The notes below the pieces were generated by a model that saw only the letters and a program-made list of their open reading frames with translations, ran no database searches and was not told the origin of the DNA. The position numbers were made by a program, and so were the translations under genes. A stretch of 64,000 nucleotides of DNA from Martelella mediterranea DSM 17316. GTDB taxonomy: Bacteria > Pseudomonadota > Alphaproteobacteria > Rhizobiales > Rhizobiaceae. The stretch covers positions 1,138,501 through 1,202,500 of the forward strand of contig NZ_CP020330.1 of assembly GCF_002043005.1 (NCBI RefSeq), written 5' to 3'. Shown piece by piece: positions 54,230 to 63,717 of the stretch; the stretch's first letter is position 1; each line of letters starts with the position of its first letter.

Positions 54230-55639
54230 TTATTCCGCTGCCTCGCTGCTCGTCTCCGGCTTCAGCCGCCTGTGGCCGGAAACCGCCGAGCCGCTGTCGG
54301 CATCAAGCCGCAACAGCGGAATGATCGCGGCCAGCGAAATGAAGGAGACGACCAGGAAGGCGATATGGAAGTGCTGGACCGTCAGTCCTTCGCCGGTGAT
54401 CCAGGCCGTGACTTCGAGGATGGTGGCGGCAAAGGCGACGCCGAGCGCGAGGCTGACCTGCTGGAACATCGAGGTCGAGGCGGTGGCCTGGCTTGCTTGC
54501 GCCTGCTCGATATCGGCATAGCCGAGCGCGTTGACGCCGGTGAAGAAGAACGAGCGGCAGAGCCCGGTGGCAAACAGCAGCGTGACGATGATGATGTAGG
54601 GCGTCGTCGCCTCGAAGAAGGCGAAGCTCATCGTCAACAGCGAGGCGCCGAGTGCTGCAACCATCAGCACGGTGCGGAAACCGTAGGCGGCAAAGACGCG
54701 CGGCGCTACGAATTTCATCACCAGCGCGCCGACCGCGCCGACAAAAGTGATCATGCCGGACTGGAACGGGTTGAGCCCGAAACCGAGCTGCAGCATCAGC
54801 GGCATCAGAAACGGAAACGCGCCGGTCGCCATCCGGAAGAAGGCCGAGGCGCCAACCGCCGCGCGATAGGTCGGCGTCTGGAACAGTTTCAGGTTCAAGA
54901 GCGGATTGGCCCTGCGCCTTGCGTGCCTGAGGTAGAGCAGCGCCGCGGCAATGCCGATGCCGGTGGTGACGATGCCGGTTGCCGGCGGCAGGGCCGGAAG
55001 CGAGATTACCGACATGCCGAAGACGATGCCGGAAGCCGCGGTCGCCACCAGGAAGAACCCCATCCAGTCAAGGTTCGACGTCGGCTCGTCCTTGATCGCC
55101 GGCAGGAAGATGGCAGACATGATGAGGCCGACAATGCCGATCGGCACATTGATCAGGAAGATCCAGTGCCAGGAGAAATAGGTGGTGATGAAACCGCCGA
55201 CCGGCGGCCCCGCCATCGGCCCGACCAGCGCCGGGATCGTCAACAGCGCCATGGCGCGCACCAGTTCGGAGCGGTCGGTGGTGCGCAGGATCACGAGACG
55301 ACCCACCGGCGTCATCATCGCCCCGCCCATGCCCTGCAGAAAGCGCGCGCCGACGAATTCCAGCAGATTGCCGGAGACGGCGCAGGCCACCGAGCCCAGC
55401 AGGAACACGAGGATCGCGGAGCGGAACACACGGGCGGCGCCGAACCGGTCGGCCATCCAGCCGGAGACCGGAATGAAGATCGCCAGCGCCACCATATAGG
55501 TCGTCAGCGCCAGTTTCAGCGTGATCGGCCCGACATTGAGATCGGCGGCGATCGCCGGCAGCGCCGTGGATATCACCGTTGAATCCATGTTTTCCATGAA
55601 CAGGGCAACAGCCATGATGAGCGGAACGACGGGATTCAT
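54230..55639 (-). CDS. MFS drug exporter, DHA2 (14-TMS) type
   Basis: Proton-coupled exporter of 469 residues in the EmrB/QacA-related group. It opens with the DHA2 pattern ENMDSTVISTALPAIAADL near residue 15 (motif D1), has GWMADRFGAARVFRSAI near 60 (motif A) and RFLQGMGGAMMTPVGR near 98 (motif B), then GPMAGPPVGGFI near 139 (motif C). About 14 hydrophobic segments are predicted. The substrate is unknown. It is downstream of no obvious operon partner and diverges from the metallo-beta-lactamase-fold gene. Confidence 0.89.
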   Translation of the reverse strand: MNPVVPLIMAVALFMENMDSTVISTALPAIAADLNVGPITLKLALTTYMVALAIFIPVSGWMADRFGAARVFRSAILVFLLGSVACAVSGNLLEFVGARFLQGMGGAMMTPVGRLVILRTTDRSELVRAMALLTIPALVGPMAGPPVGGFITTYFSWHWIFLINVPIGIVGLIMSAIFLPAIKDEPTSNLDWMGFFLVATAASGIVFGMSVISLPALPPATGIVTTGIGIAAALLYLRHARRRANPLLNLKLFQTPTYRAAVGASAFFRMATGAFPFLMPLMLQLGFGLNPFQSGMITFVGAVGALVMKFVAPRVFAAYGFRTVLMVAALGASLLTMSFAFFEATTPYIIIVTLLFATGLCRSFFFTGVNALGYADIEQAQASQATASTSMFQQVSLALGVAFAATILEVTAWITGEGLTVQHFHIAFLVVSFISLAAIIPLLRLDADSGSAVSGHRRLKPETSSEAAE

Positions 55640-55697
55640 AGACGGGACTTCTCTGTCAAAAACATGCGAAAGGCATACTTATTAGACCCCACCGTCC

Positions 55698-55728
55698 GAA
55701 ACGCCAAACGATAATCACGCGGCGTTTC
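55698..55728. promoter_or_regulatory. Inverted repeat in the MFS / MBL divergent promoter region
   Basis: Perfect 8-bp arms GAAACGCC and GGCGTTTC separated by 15 bp. It lies 59 bases upstream of the MFS start and about 97 bases upstream of the divergent metallo-hydrolase. A dimeric repressor site serving one or both genes is plausible; no regulator gene is adjacent. Confidence 0.5.
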
Positions 55729-55824
55729 ACGCAAAAGTGAGACCCGAGCGCGGCCGAAATGGGCTCATTGTCTTGAAACCGTGGTTTTCTCCCCAAAGTC
55801 AGTGTTTTCATTTCAAGGAGGACG

Positions 55825-56817
55825 ATGATGGCAGAAGATAATGGCATTCACCGCCGCCGCCTGATGGCGACAGCCGGCATTACCGCACTTGCCGCGCCCT
55901 TTATCGCCAGAGGCGGCAGCGCGATTGCCGCCGACGGAGAGACGATGGAAACGTCGCGGGGTCCCCGGACCGACAGCTTCAACCTCGGCGATTTCAAGCT
56001 GGTCGTGGTCGAGGACGGCACCCGCGTGATGGAAAATCCGGGCGATACCTTCGGCACGGGGCAGGATCCTGCAACCGTCGCGGCACTCCTGGAAGAAAAC
56101 TTCCTGCCTGAGGACAAGATGGTGAACGGCTTCGCGCCGGTGCTGGTCGATACCGGCGAGCAGGTGATCCTGTTCGACACCGGCATGGGCCCGGCCGGTC
56201 GCTCCTGGGGCGCGGGACAGCTTATGGCGGGCCTGAAGGCCAATGGCTATCAGCCCGGCGATATCGATGTTGTGGTGATCACCCACATGCATGGCGACCA
56301 CATCAACGGGCTTATGGAAGAGGGCGGCCCGGCCTTTCCCAATGCCAGCTATGTGTTCGGCGACAAGGAATATGCCTTCTGGAGCGATGAGGGCCGCGTC
56401 GGCACGCCGGCGGAAGGCGGGCATGAAAGCGTCAAGAAACTGATCGTCCCGTTTGCCGAGCAGGCGCGGTTCATCACGGGCGGCGATGAGGTGGCGCCCG
56501 GCATCACCGCCATGGAGGCCTTCGGCCATACGCCGGGCCACATGATCTTCATGCTCGAATCGGGCGGTCGGCAATTACTGCTCACCGCCGACACCGCCAA
56601 TCACTACGTGCTTTCGCTGCAGCGCCCGGACTGGCAGGTGCGCTTCGACATGGACAAGGAGATGGCGGCGGCGACTCGTCGCCAAGTCTTCGACATGGTC
56701 GCGGCGGAGAAAATCCCGTTCCTCGGCTATCACATGCCGTTCCCCTCGGTCGGCTATGTCGAGAAGACCGGTGAGGGCTATGTCTTCATGCCCAAAACCT
56801 ACCAGTTCGCGCTTTGA
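55825..56817 (+). CDS. Tat-exported MBL-fold metallo-hydrolase
   Basis: Periplasmic hydrolase of 330 residues. The leader HRRRLMATAGITALAAPFIA is a twin-arginine signal, so the folded, metal-loaded enzyme is exported. The metallo-beta-lactamase core has THMHGDHINGL near residue 152, a second His in EAFGHTPGHMIFML near 235, and the Asp ligand in LLTADTANHYV near 255. A final His occurs in GYHMPFPSVGYV near 312. Relatives include quorum-lactonase-like and quinoprotein-associated hydrolases; the substrate is not predictable. AAGGAGGAC precedes the ATG. Confidence 0.88.
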   Translation: MMAEDNGIHRRRLMATAGITALAAPFIARGGSAIAADGETMETSRGPRTDSFNLGDFKLVVVEDGTRVMENPGDTFGTGQDPATVAALLEENFLPEDKMVNGFAPVLVDTGEQVILFDTGMGPAGRSWGAGQLMAGLKANGYQPGDIDVVVITHMHGDHINGLMEEGGPAFPNASYVFGDKEYAFWSDEGRVGTPAEGGHESVKKLIVPFAEQARFITGGDEVAPGITAMEAFGHTPGHMIFMLESGGRQLLLTADTANHYVLSLQRPDWQVRFDMDKEMAAATRRQVFDMVAAEKIPFLGYHMPFPSVGYVEKTGEGYVFMPKTYQFAL

Positions 56818-56828
56818 GACCTCAATAG

Positions 56829-58502
<1,674 letters not shown>

Positions 58503-58585
58503 TGGGGTGCTCGATGAAATAGGGGCTAACGACTTCGTCGTAGCATCGCGCATTCGGCTGTATTGTCCGATTCTAAGACCGCTTT

Positions 58586-59221
58586 TTACCGCATTTCCTC
58601 AAATACGGTAATCAGCTTTTGCGCAGGGTCCTGCTTGCACGCTGCAATGAGCTTCTGTGACCATTCCAGCGTATTAGCGGGGGCTATGGTGTCCGGAAAC
58701 ACGCCAGCCTGCACATAAACAGTCATCACATGGACCAAGGGGTCATCGGCAAGTCGAAAGCCCGAGCTTTTGGCTTTTATGCTTTCGATCAGCCGTTGAG
58801 TGAAGTCCTGACAGTCGAAAGTTTCAATATCGATCTCGGGAAGCGGGGTCATACCCCAATTTTTCTGATCGAGATCAAGGCCGAGAGAAACAGCGGCCGT
58901 TCCAACTGCCTGCTCCAGCGGGGTATCTTCACGCCTTTCTGCGCAAATACGAGCAATCTCGGTCAGGAGCTGAGGTCGCACGCGCTTTCTATAGACGGGG
59001 TCCAGATCCTCGAAAACCGGGTCGGTGAGCTGTTCGAGACGCTCCTGCCAGGAAAGCTGCTCATTGTTTTCAGAAGGGCTTTCATTCAGCGCGTTTGAAA
59101 ATTTCTCACTATAGAGGCTTCTTAGCTGGCCACATGTTGCCGTTGTCTGTGTGCTTGCAAATCCCAATTCAGGTGCGGTCATGAAGCATAATAGAAGAGA
59201 AATACGTAGGAATATTTTCAT
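58586..59221 (-). CDS. Uncharacterised exported protein
   Basis: Protein of 211 residues that I do not recognise. A signal peptide (MKIFLRISLLLCFMTAPELGFAS) leads a mainly helical, charged domain. Mature cysteines occur in TCGQLRSLYS, ARICAERRE, FDCQDFTQRL and AACKQDPAQK; four of them could form two disulfides. The base composition is more A+T-rich than flanking genes. It lies 12 bases after the next exported-protein gene in the same direction, so the two form an operon and may act together. GAGGC precedes the ATG. Confidence 0.68.
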   Translation of the reverse strand: MKIFLRISLLLCFMTAPELGFASTQTTATCGQLRSLYSEKFSNALNESPSENNEQLSWQERLEQLTDPVFEDLDPVYRKRVRPQLLTEIARICAERREDTPLEQAVGTAAVSLGLDLDQKNWGMTPLPEIDIETFDCQDFTQRLIESIKAKSSGFRLADDPLVHVMTVYVQAGVFPDTIAPANTLEWSQKLIAACKQDPAQKLITVFEEMR

Positions 59222-59233
59222 AAAATTAGCCTC

Positions 59234-59998
59234 TTAGTCTTCTTCCCAACGGCATGCGTCGCCGATCTCGGTGATCGCATCCTCAAGCCCGCTCAGGTCG
59301 AACTGAGCGGTGATTGCTTCGCCCATCACGCCGGTAAACCGGACGGACAGATAGTCATGTCCGACCAGCGGTTCGAGGAAAGCCCTGGTCCTGTCTTCCC
59401 CGTAAAGCATAAGGGAGAGCCTGTTGAGCTGGTACATTTCAGTTGACTGGACCGCTTCGTCATCAACGCGGTAGTCCAGTTCCTGAAAATTGTCCGTTTT
59501 CGCCGGAAGGCCGCAATTGGTATAAAGCACCGTCGTGGTTTCGTCGCCGGCGCAGCCGAACGAAAGAGAGGCAAACCGCCCGGCGCTGCCTTCGCATCTC
59601 AGTTCTTCCACAGAGATTGTGGTCGTCACGACGCTTTCCTTACCGGTTAAATCGGATAAGGCGCGCGAAGTCTCCCAGCTGCGCCGTTCGTGGCCAACGG
59701 GCAATGGCAAAGCCTCAAGCCCATCTTCCGGCTCTTTGCACCACGTGTTTTTCAATTCCAGTATTTTCGAGGGCGCGCCGGCGAGTTGTTCGGCTATTTT
59801 GTTGACCTCGATCTCTGCGTCGGAGGGCGGCGTCAAACCATCTTCTTTTGCTGCAGCAAGCGCCCGATACAGATAGCCGGGCGTCATGGTGAGCCGCATA
59901 TAGGCTTCGTCCATCGCCTTTTCGCAATCGGCTGAATTTTCCTGGCTGGCAAAGGCGACGAAAGGCAGTAAGGGCAAAACGATATAGAGCAGGCGCAC
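59234..59998 (-). CDS. Uncharacterised exported protein (VasI/TagO-like C-terminus)
   Basis: Protein of 254 residues starting at a GTG. The signal peptide is LLYIVLPLLPFVAFAS. Cysteines occur in DCEKAMDEAY, NTWCKEP, ELRCEGS, FGCAGDE, YTNCGLPA and the terminal DACRWEED. The end AQFDLSGLEDAITEIGDACRW resembles the closing segment of VasI/TagO-type periplasmic proteins of type VI secretion loci, but no other T6SS gene is present and the likeness is short. It is the first gene of a two-gene unit with 58586-59221. Confidence 0.66.
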   Translation of the reverse strand: MRLLYIVLPLLPFVAFASQENSADCEKAMDEAYMRLTMTPGYLYRALAAAKEDGLTPPSDAEIEVNKIAEQLAGAPSKILELKNTWCKEPEDGLEALPLPVGHERRSWETSRALSDLTGKESVVTTTISVEELRCEGSAGRFASLSFGCAGDETTTVLYTNCGLPAKTDNFQELDYRVDDEAVQSTEMYQLNRLSLMLYGEDRTRAFLEPLVGHDYLSVRFTGVMGEAITAQFDLSGLEDAITEIGDACRWEED

Positions 59999-60024
59999 AG
60001 GTTTCTAATGTCCCCCGACAGAGA

Positions 60025-60043
60025 AAGCTTTCAACGAAAGCTT
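60025..60043 (-). terminator. Possible terminator of the transglutaminase operon
   Basis: AAGCTTTC and GAAAGCTT form an 8-bp stem with a three-base loop, 57 bases after the transglutaminase stop on the minus strand. Only a short pyrimidine run (TTTCTCT, partly in the stem) follows, so the call is tentative. Confidence 0.45.
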
Positions 60044-60099
60044 GATTCTTGAGGACGATATTTCCTACCTAAGGTTGCTTTGTCAACCGTTGTTGCCGA

Positions 60100-60918
60100 T
60101 CAACTCTGGCTCTGCGACTGGCTCTGGCCGGCCACGCTGAGCTTTACCTCGAGGGTTTCGCGGCCGCCGCCGATGGTCATGCCGGAGACGGGGGCGGCGT
60201 CGCGATAGTCGAGGCCGGTGGCGACGCGGACATAGCGTTCGTCCGGGCAGACCTTGTTGGCGGCGTCGAAGCCGACCCAGCCGAGGCCCTCCAGATAGCA
60301 TTCCGCCCAGGCGTGGCTCGCCGTCTGGTTGGGGCCTTCCTCCATATAGAGATAGCCGGAGACATAGCGCGCCGGCACCTTCATGGCGCGCGCCGCGGCG
60401 ATCACGATATGGGCGTAGTCCTGGCAGACGCCCTCCTTGTTTTCCAGAGACTCGGCGGCGGTGGTCGCAGTCGAGGTGGAGCCGGGCTTGAAGGTCATCG
60501 ACTTGTGCAGGATCGCCATTAGATCGTGGAGCCGGGCGAGATCGGAATCGCCTTCCAGACGCGCGACGAGCGCCTTGATCGGCTCTTCCGCCATCGTCAG
60601 CGGCGTCGGCCGCAGGAACAGCCAGAGCGGAATATCGGGTGAGGCGGGGCCGAAAATGCCGTCGGTATCGCGGGTTTCGACCACGCCTGCCGCCGTCAGC
60701 CGCACGGTCTTGTGATCGCCTTCCACCGAGACGAGGCGGACATGGTTTTCATACTGGTCGATATAGGCGACCTCGCTCTTGGCGCCCTCGATCGACACCG
60801 TCCAGTCCTTGACGGTCTGGCTCGCGGCGCTCACCGGCGTCAGCCGCAGCCGCTGCAGCGAGAACTGAACCGGCTCGTCGTAACTGTACTCAGTCACATG
60901 GCTGATGTTCAAAAGCAT
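60100..60918 (-). CDS. Transglutaminase-like cysteine protease family protein
   Basis: Protein of 272 residues. An N-terminal beta domain (LNISHVTEYSYDEPVQFSLQRLRLTP) is followed by the papain-like core with catalytic Cys in EGVCQDYAHI near residue 160, His in ASHAWAECYLEGLGWVGFDAAN near 197 and Asp within that last block. VRVATGLDYRDAAPVSG near 235 is a constant feature of the family found beside alpha-E and ATP-grasp proteins. It is the last gene of the three-gene operon. A peptidase or amide-transfer role on a peptide product of the ATP-grasp enzyme is inferred. Confidence 0.88.
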   Translation of the reverse strand: MLLNISHVTEYSYDEPVQFSLQRLRLTPVSAASQTVKDWTVSIEGAKSEVAYIDQYENHVRLVSVEGDHKTVRLTAAGVVETRDTDGIFGPASPDIPLWLFLRPTPLTMAEEPIKALVARLEGDSDLARLHDLMAILHKSMTFKPGSTSTATTAAESLENKEGVCQDYAHIVIAAARAMKVPARYVSGYLYMEEGPNQTASHAWAECYLEGLGWVGFDAANKVCPDERYVRVATGLDYRDAAPVSGMTIGGGRETLEVKLSVAGQSQSQSQS

Positions 60919-60947
60919 AGTTTCCTGTCCCTTTTCACGCTTCTGCG

Positions 60948-61889
60948 TCAGACGTAGAAGCGATACCCCTCGCTGATTTGCTGGCTGACGATATTGTTGC
61001 GGCTGACGAAATCCTCCAGGAATTCATGCAGGCCGTTATCCATGATCGTCTTGATCTTCTGCGTTCTCAGCGTGTTGCGGATCGCATGCGCGGTTTCGTG
61101 CGCCTGCACCCTGGCGCCGTAATCCGCCGCCAGATAATCGAGGTTGAGCACGATCTTCTCGTAGCAATAGGCAAGCGAGCGCGGAAGCTGGACGTCAAGG
61201 ATCAGGAACTCGGCGATCTGGCTCGGCTTGTACTCGCCGTTATGCACCCAGCCATAGGCGCGGTGGGCGGAGACCGATCGCAGGATCGATTCCCACTGCA
61301 GATTGTCGAGCGAGGTGCCGACATGGTGCACCGAGGGCAAAAGCACGTAATATTTCACGTCCAGAATGCGGCTGGTGTTGTCGGCGCGCTCGATGAAGGT
61401 GCCGATATGGGCGAAATTGTAGATCTCGTTCCTCAACATGGAGCCATGGAAGGCCCCGCGGATCAGCGCGGTCCGGTGCTTGATCACATCGATCGCCTTG
61501 GGCAGATCGGCGGGCTTGACCTTGGCGCCCAGCAGGGCGCGGGTGTCGATCCAGCACTCGTTGGTCGCTTCCCAGGTTTCCCGGGTCAGCGCGGTGCGCA
61601 CCATGCGGGCGTTCTGGCGACCGGAATCGATGCAGGAGACGACGCTGGAGGGATTGCGGCGGTCGCGCAGCAGAAAGTCGATGGCGTTATCGGCCGTCAG
61701 CTTGTCGTAGACCTCGAAATAGGCCTCCTGAACGCCGGCGCTCTGCAGGATGCCGTCCCAGTCGTCGGCGCCCTTGGAGCGGGTCAGCGACACCCGCTGG
61801 CCGGCATCGATCAGGCGGGCCATGTTTTCCGCGCGCTCGATATAGCGAAACATCCAGTAGAGGCCGTTTGCGGTTTTTCCGAGCATCAT
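60948..61889 (-). CDS. Alpha-E domain (DUF403) protein
   Basis: All-helical protein of 313 residues with the family opening LGKTANGLYWMFRYIERAENMARLIDAGQRV. The repeated acidic-arginine helix returns near 155 as FAHIGTFIERADNTSRILDVKYY. The function is unproved; such proteins are always near ATP-grasp and transglutaminase genes. Its ATG shares its A with the TGA stop of the upstream ATP-grasp gene. Transglutaminase follows after 29 bases. Confidence 0.9.
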   Translation of the reverse strand: MMLGKTANGLYWMFRYIERAENMARLIDAGQRVSLTRSKGADDWDGILQSAGVQEAYFEVYDKLTADNAIDFLLRDRRNPSSVVSCIDSGRQNARMVRTALTRETWEATNECWIDTRALLGAKVKPADLPKAIDVIKHRTALIRGAFHGSMLRNEIYNFAHIGTFIERADNTSRILDVKYYVLLPSVHHVGTSLDNLQWESILRSVSAHRAYGWVHNGEYKPSQIAEFLILDVQLPRSLAYCYEKIVLNLDYLAADYGARVQAHETAHAIRNTLRTQKIKTIMDNGLHEFLEDFVSRNNIVSQQISEGYRFYV

Positions 61890-63310
61890 CAGTCCTCCAG
61901 CACCCAGGTGTCCTTGGTTCCGCCGCCCTGGCTGGAATTGACCACCAGCGAGCCTTCCTTCAGCGCCACGCGCGTCAGCCCGCCGGGCATGATGCGGACG
62001 CGATCGGAAACCAGGACATAGGGGCGAAGGTCGACATGGCGCGGTGCGATGCCCTTCTTGACGAGGATCGGCACGGTCGACAGCGACAGCGTCGGCTGGG
62101 CGATGTAGTTCCCCGGCCGGGCGCGCAGCTTGGCGGTGAAATCCTCAAGCTCCTTCCTGCTCGCCGTCGGGCCGACCAGCATGCCGTAGCCGCCCGAACC
62201 ATGGACCTCCTTGACCACGAGGTCGGCGATGTTGTCGAGCACATAGGCGAGGCTTTCCGGCTCCGAACAGCGCCATGTCGGCACGTTTTCCAGAAGCGGT
62301 TTCTGGCCGGTGTAGAATTCGACGATCTCCGGCATGTAGGAATAGATCGCCTTGTCATCGGCAATGCCGGTGCCCGGCGCGTTGGCGATGGTGATGTTGC
62401 CGGCGCGATAGACGTCCATGATGCCGGGAATGCCGAGCGCGGAATCCGGGCGGAAGGTCAGCGGATCGAGGAAGTCGTCATCGACGCGGCGGTAGATCAC
62501 GTCGATCGCCTGGTAGCCGCGCGTGGTGCGCATCTGCACCTTGCCGTCGATGACCCGCAGGTCGGATCCCTCGACCAGTTCCACGCCCATCATGTCGGCG
62601 AGGAAGGAGTGTTCGTAATAGGCGGAATTGTAGATGCCGGGCGTCAGAACCGCCACGCGCGGGCGGGTGCCGGTAAAGCCGGGCGGCGCCAGCGTTGCAA
62701 GGCTCTGGCGCAGAAGCTGTGGGTAGTCCTCCACCCGGCGCACCCGGTTCTTGTAGAACAGTTCGGGAAACATCTGCATCATGGTTTCCCGGTTCTCCAG
62801 CATGTAGGAGACGCCGGATGGCGTGCGGGCGTTGTCCTCCAGCACGTAGAACTGGTCCTCGCCGGTGCGCACAATATCGGTGCCGACAATGTGGGTATAG
62901 ACCCCGCCGGGGGGCTCGAAGCCGATCATCTGCGGCAGGAAGGCGTCATTCTCCTCGATCAGCCGGCGCGGCAGGCGACCGGCCTTGATGATCTCCTGCT
63001 TGTGGTAGATGTCCTTCAGGAAGGCGTTGAGCGCGATCACCCGCTGCTCGATTCCGGCGGCGAGCTTGCGCCATTCGCGCCCGGCGATGATGCGCGGCAC
63101 GATATCGAAGGGGATCAGCTTTTCCGAACTGTCGGCATGGCCGTAAACGGCAAAGGTGATGCCCGTCTTGCGGAAGATATTCTCGGCATCTCGGGATTTT
63201 GCGATCAATGATGCAGGATTTTGCTGGCTGTACCAGTCGTAATAATCCTGGTAGGGCGCGCGCGGCTGGTTGTCCGCGATCATCATTTCATCGAATGCCA
63301 AAGCGTTCAT
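61889..63310 (-). CDS. Circularly permuted ATP-grasp type 2 protein (DUF404/DUF407)
   Basis: Protein of 473 residues predicted to form peptide-like amide bonds from ATP. It has FDIVPRIIAGREWRKLAAGIEQRVIALNAFLKDIYH near residue 70, FYVLEDNARTPSGVSYMLENR near 165 (a likely metal/nucleotide site), IDVIYRRVDDDFLDP near 270 and VVKEVHGSGGYGMLVGP near 375. The product is unknown. It leads the alpha-E and transglutaminase genes. The start at 63310 has GGGGG close upstream; the open frame to 63475 is AT-rich leader sequence. Confidence 0.9.
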   Translation of the reverse strand: MNALAFDEMMIADNQPRAPYQDYYDWYSQQNPASLIAKSRDAENIFRKTGITFAVYGHADSSEKLIPFDIVPRIIAGREWRKLAAGIEQRVIALNAFLKDIYHKQEIIKAGRLPRRLIEENDAFLPQMIGFEPPGGVYTHIVGTDIVRTGEDQFYVLEDNARTPSGVSYMLENRETMMQMFPELFYKNRVRRVEDYPQLLRQSLATLAPPGFTGTRPRVAVLTPGIYNSAYYEHSFLADMMGVELVEGSDLRVIDGKVQMRTTRGYQAIDVIYRRVDDDFLDPLTFRPDSALGIPGIMDVYRAGNITIANAPGTGIADDKAIYSYMPEIVEFYTGQKPLLENVPTWRCSEPESLAYVLDNIADLVVKEVHGSGGYGMLVGPTASRKELEDFTAKLRARPGNYIAQPTLSLSTVPILVKKGIAPRHVDLRPYVLVSDRVRIMPGGLTRVALKEGSLVVNSSQGGGTKDTWVLED

Positions 63311-63490
63311 CCCCCGATTGTTATTCTTACATATCAATACAACATCGTCAGCAATGCAAGGACCATGCCTTGCCGCGCGACAACCATTTTTAAAGTGCTC
63401 CCTGACAGAAACGCGCCGAAAAACAGGCAGTTCCGCAATACTTCGCCGATTTAGTGTGCAACGCCCGCCCGCCATCGGCGCTTTCCGCGC

Positions 63491-63520
63491 AAAACAAAAC
63501 CCGCCGGCGATGCGGCGGGT
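63491..63520 (-). terminator. Terminator of the DEAD-box helicase transcript
   Basis: On the minus strand ACCCGCCG and CGGCGGGT pair perfectly around a six-base loop and run into TTTGTTTT. It lies about 200 bases after the helicase stop, beyond the palindromic repeat. Confidence 0.82.
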
Positions 63521-63590
63521 CGGTAGAAGGAGGGTGCTTGCCTCTGTTTTCCATCTCCGAACACCTGTCAGGGATGTCTCCGGGCTTTAC

Positions 63591-63660
63591 ACCTGACCCG
63601 GGGGTCCAGGCAACGTTCTCCGTGTGGCCTGGATGCTCGGATCAAGTCCGAGCATGACCC
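63591..63660. repeat. Palindromic intergenic repeat related to the IS110 target
   Basis: Two hairpin arms: a TGACCCGGGGGTCCA arm at 63594-63608 and ATGCTCGGA-tcaag-TCCGAGCAT at 63633-63655, followed by GAC. The second arm contains GTCCGAGCAT (63646-63655), identical to the left target guide of the IS110 bridge RNA. It is a related, uninterrupted repeat, with a much shorter spacer, of the type at 49740-49888. The whole gap 63311-63717 between the ATP-grasp and helicase genes holds only this repeat and the terminator. Confidence 0.8.
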
Positions 63661-63717
63661 ATGAGAGGGAAGGTTGCGATTATCGCCGACAGCGCGGCGA
63701 GTTTTGCAACGTCTTTC

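Noticed and set aside
59234..59998. Type VI secretion component (VasI/TagO)
   Set aside because: Only the last 20 or so residues resemble that family and no other T6SS gene is present, so the function was not assigned.
63200..63657. Several short plus-strand frames near the right end
   Set aside because: They overlap the ATP-grasp gene start, a terminator hairpin and the intergenic palindrome; codon use is unlike neighbours.
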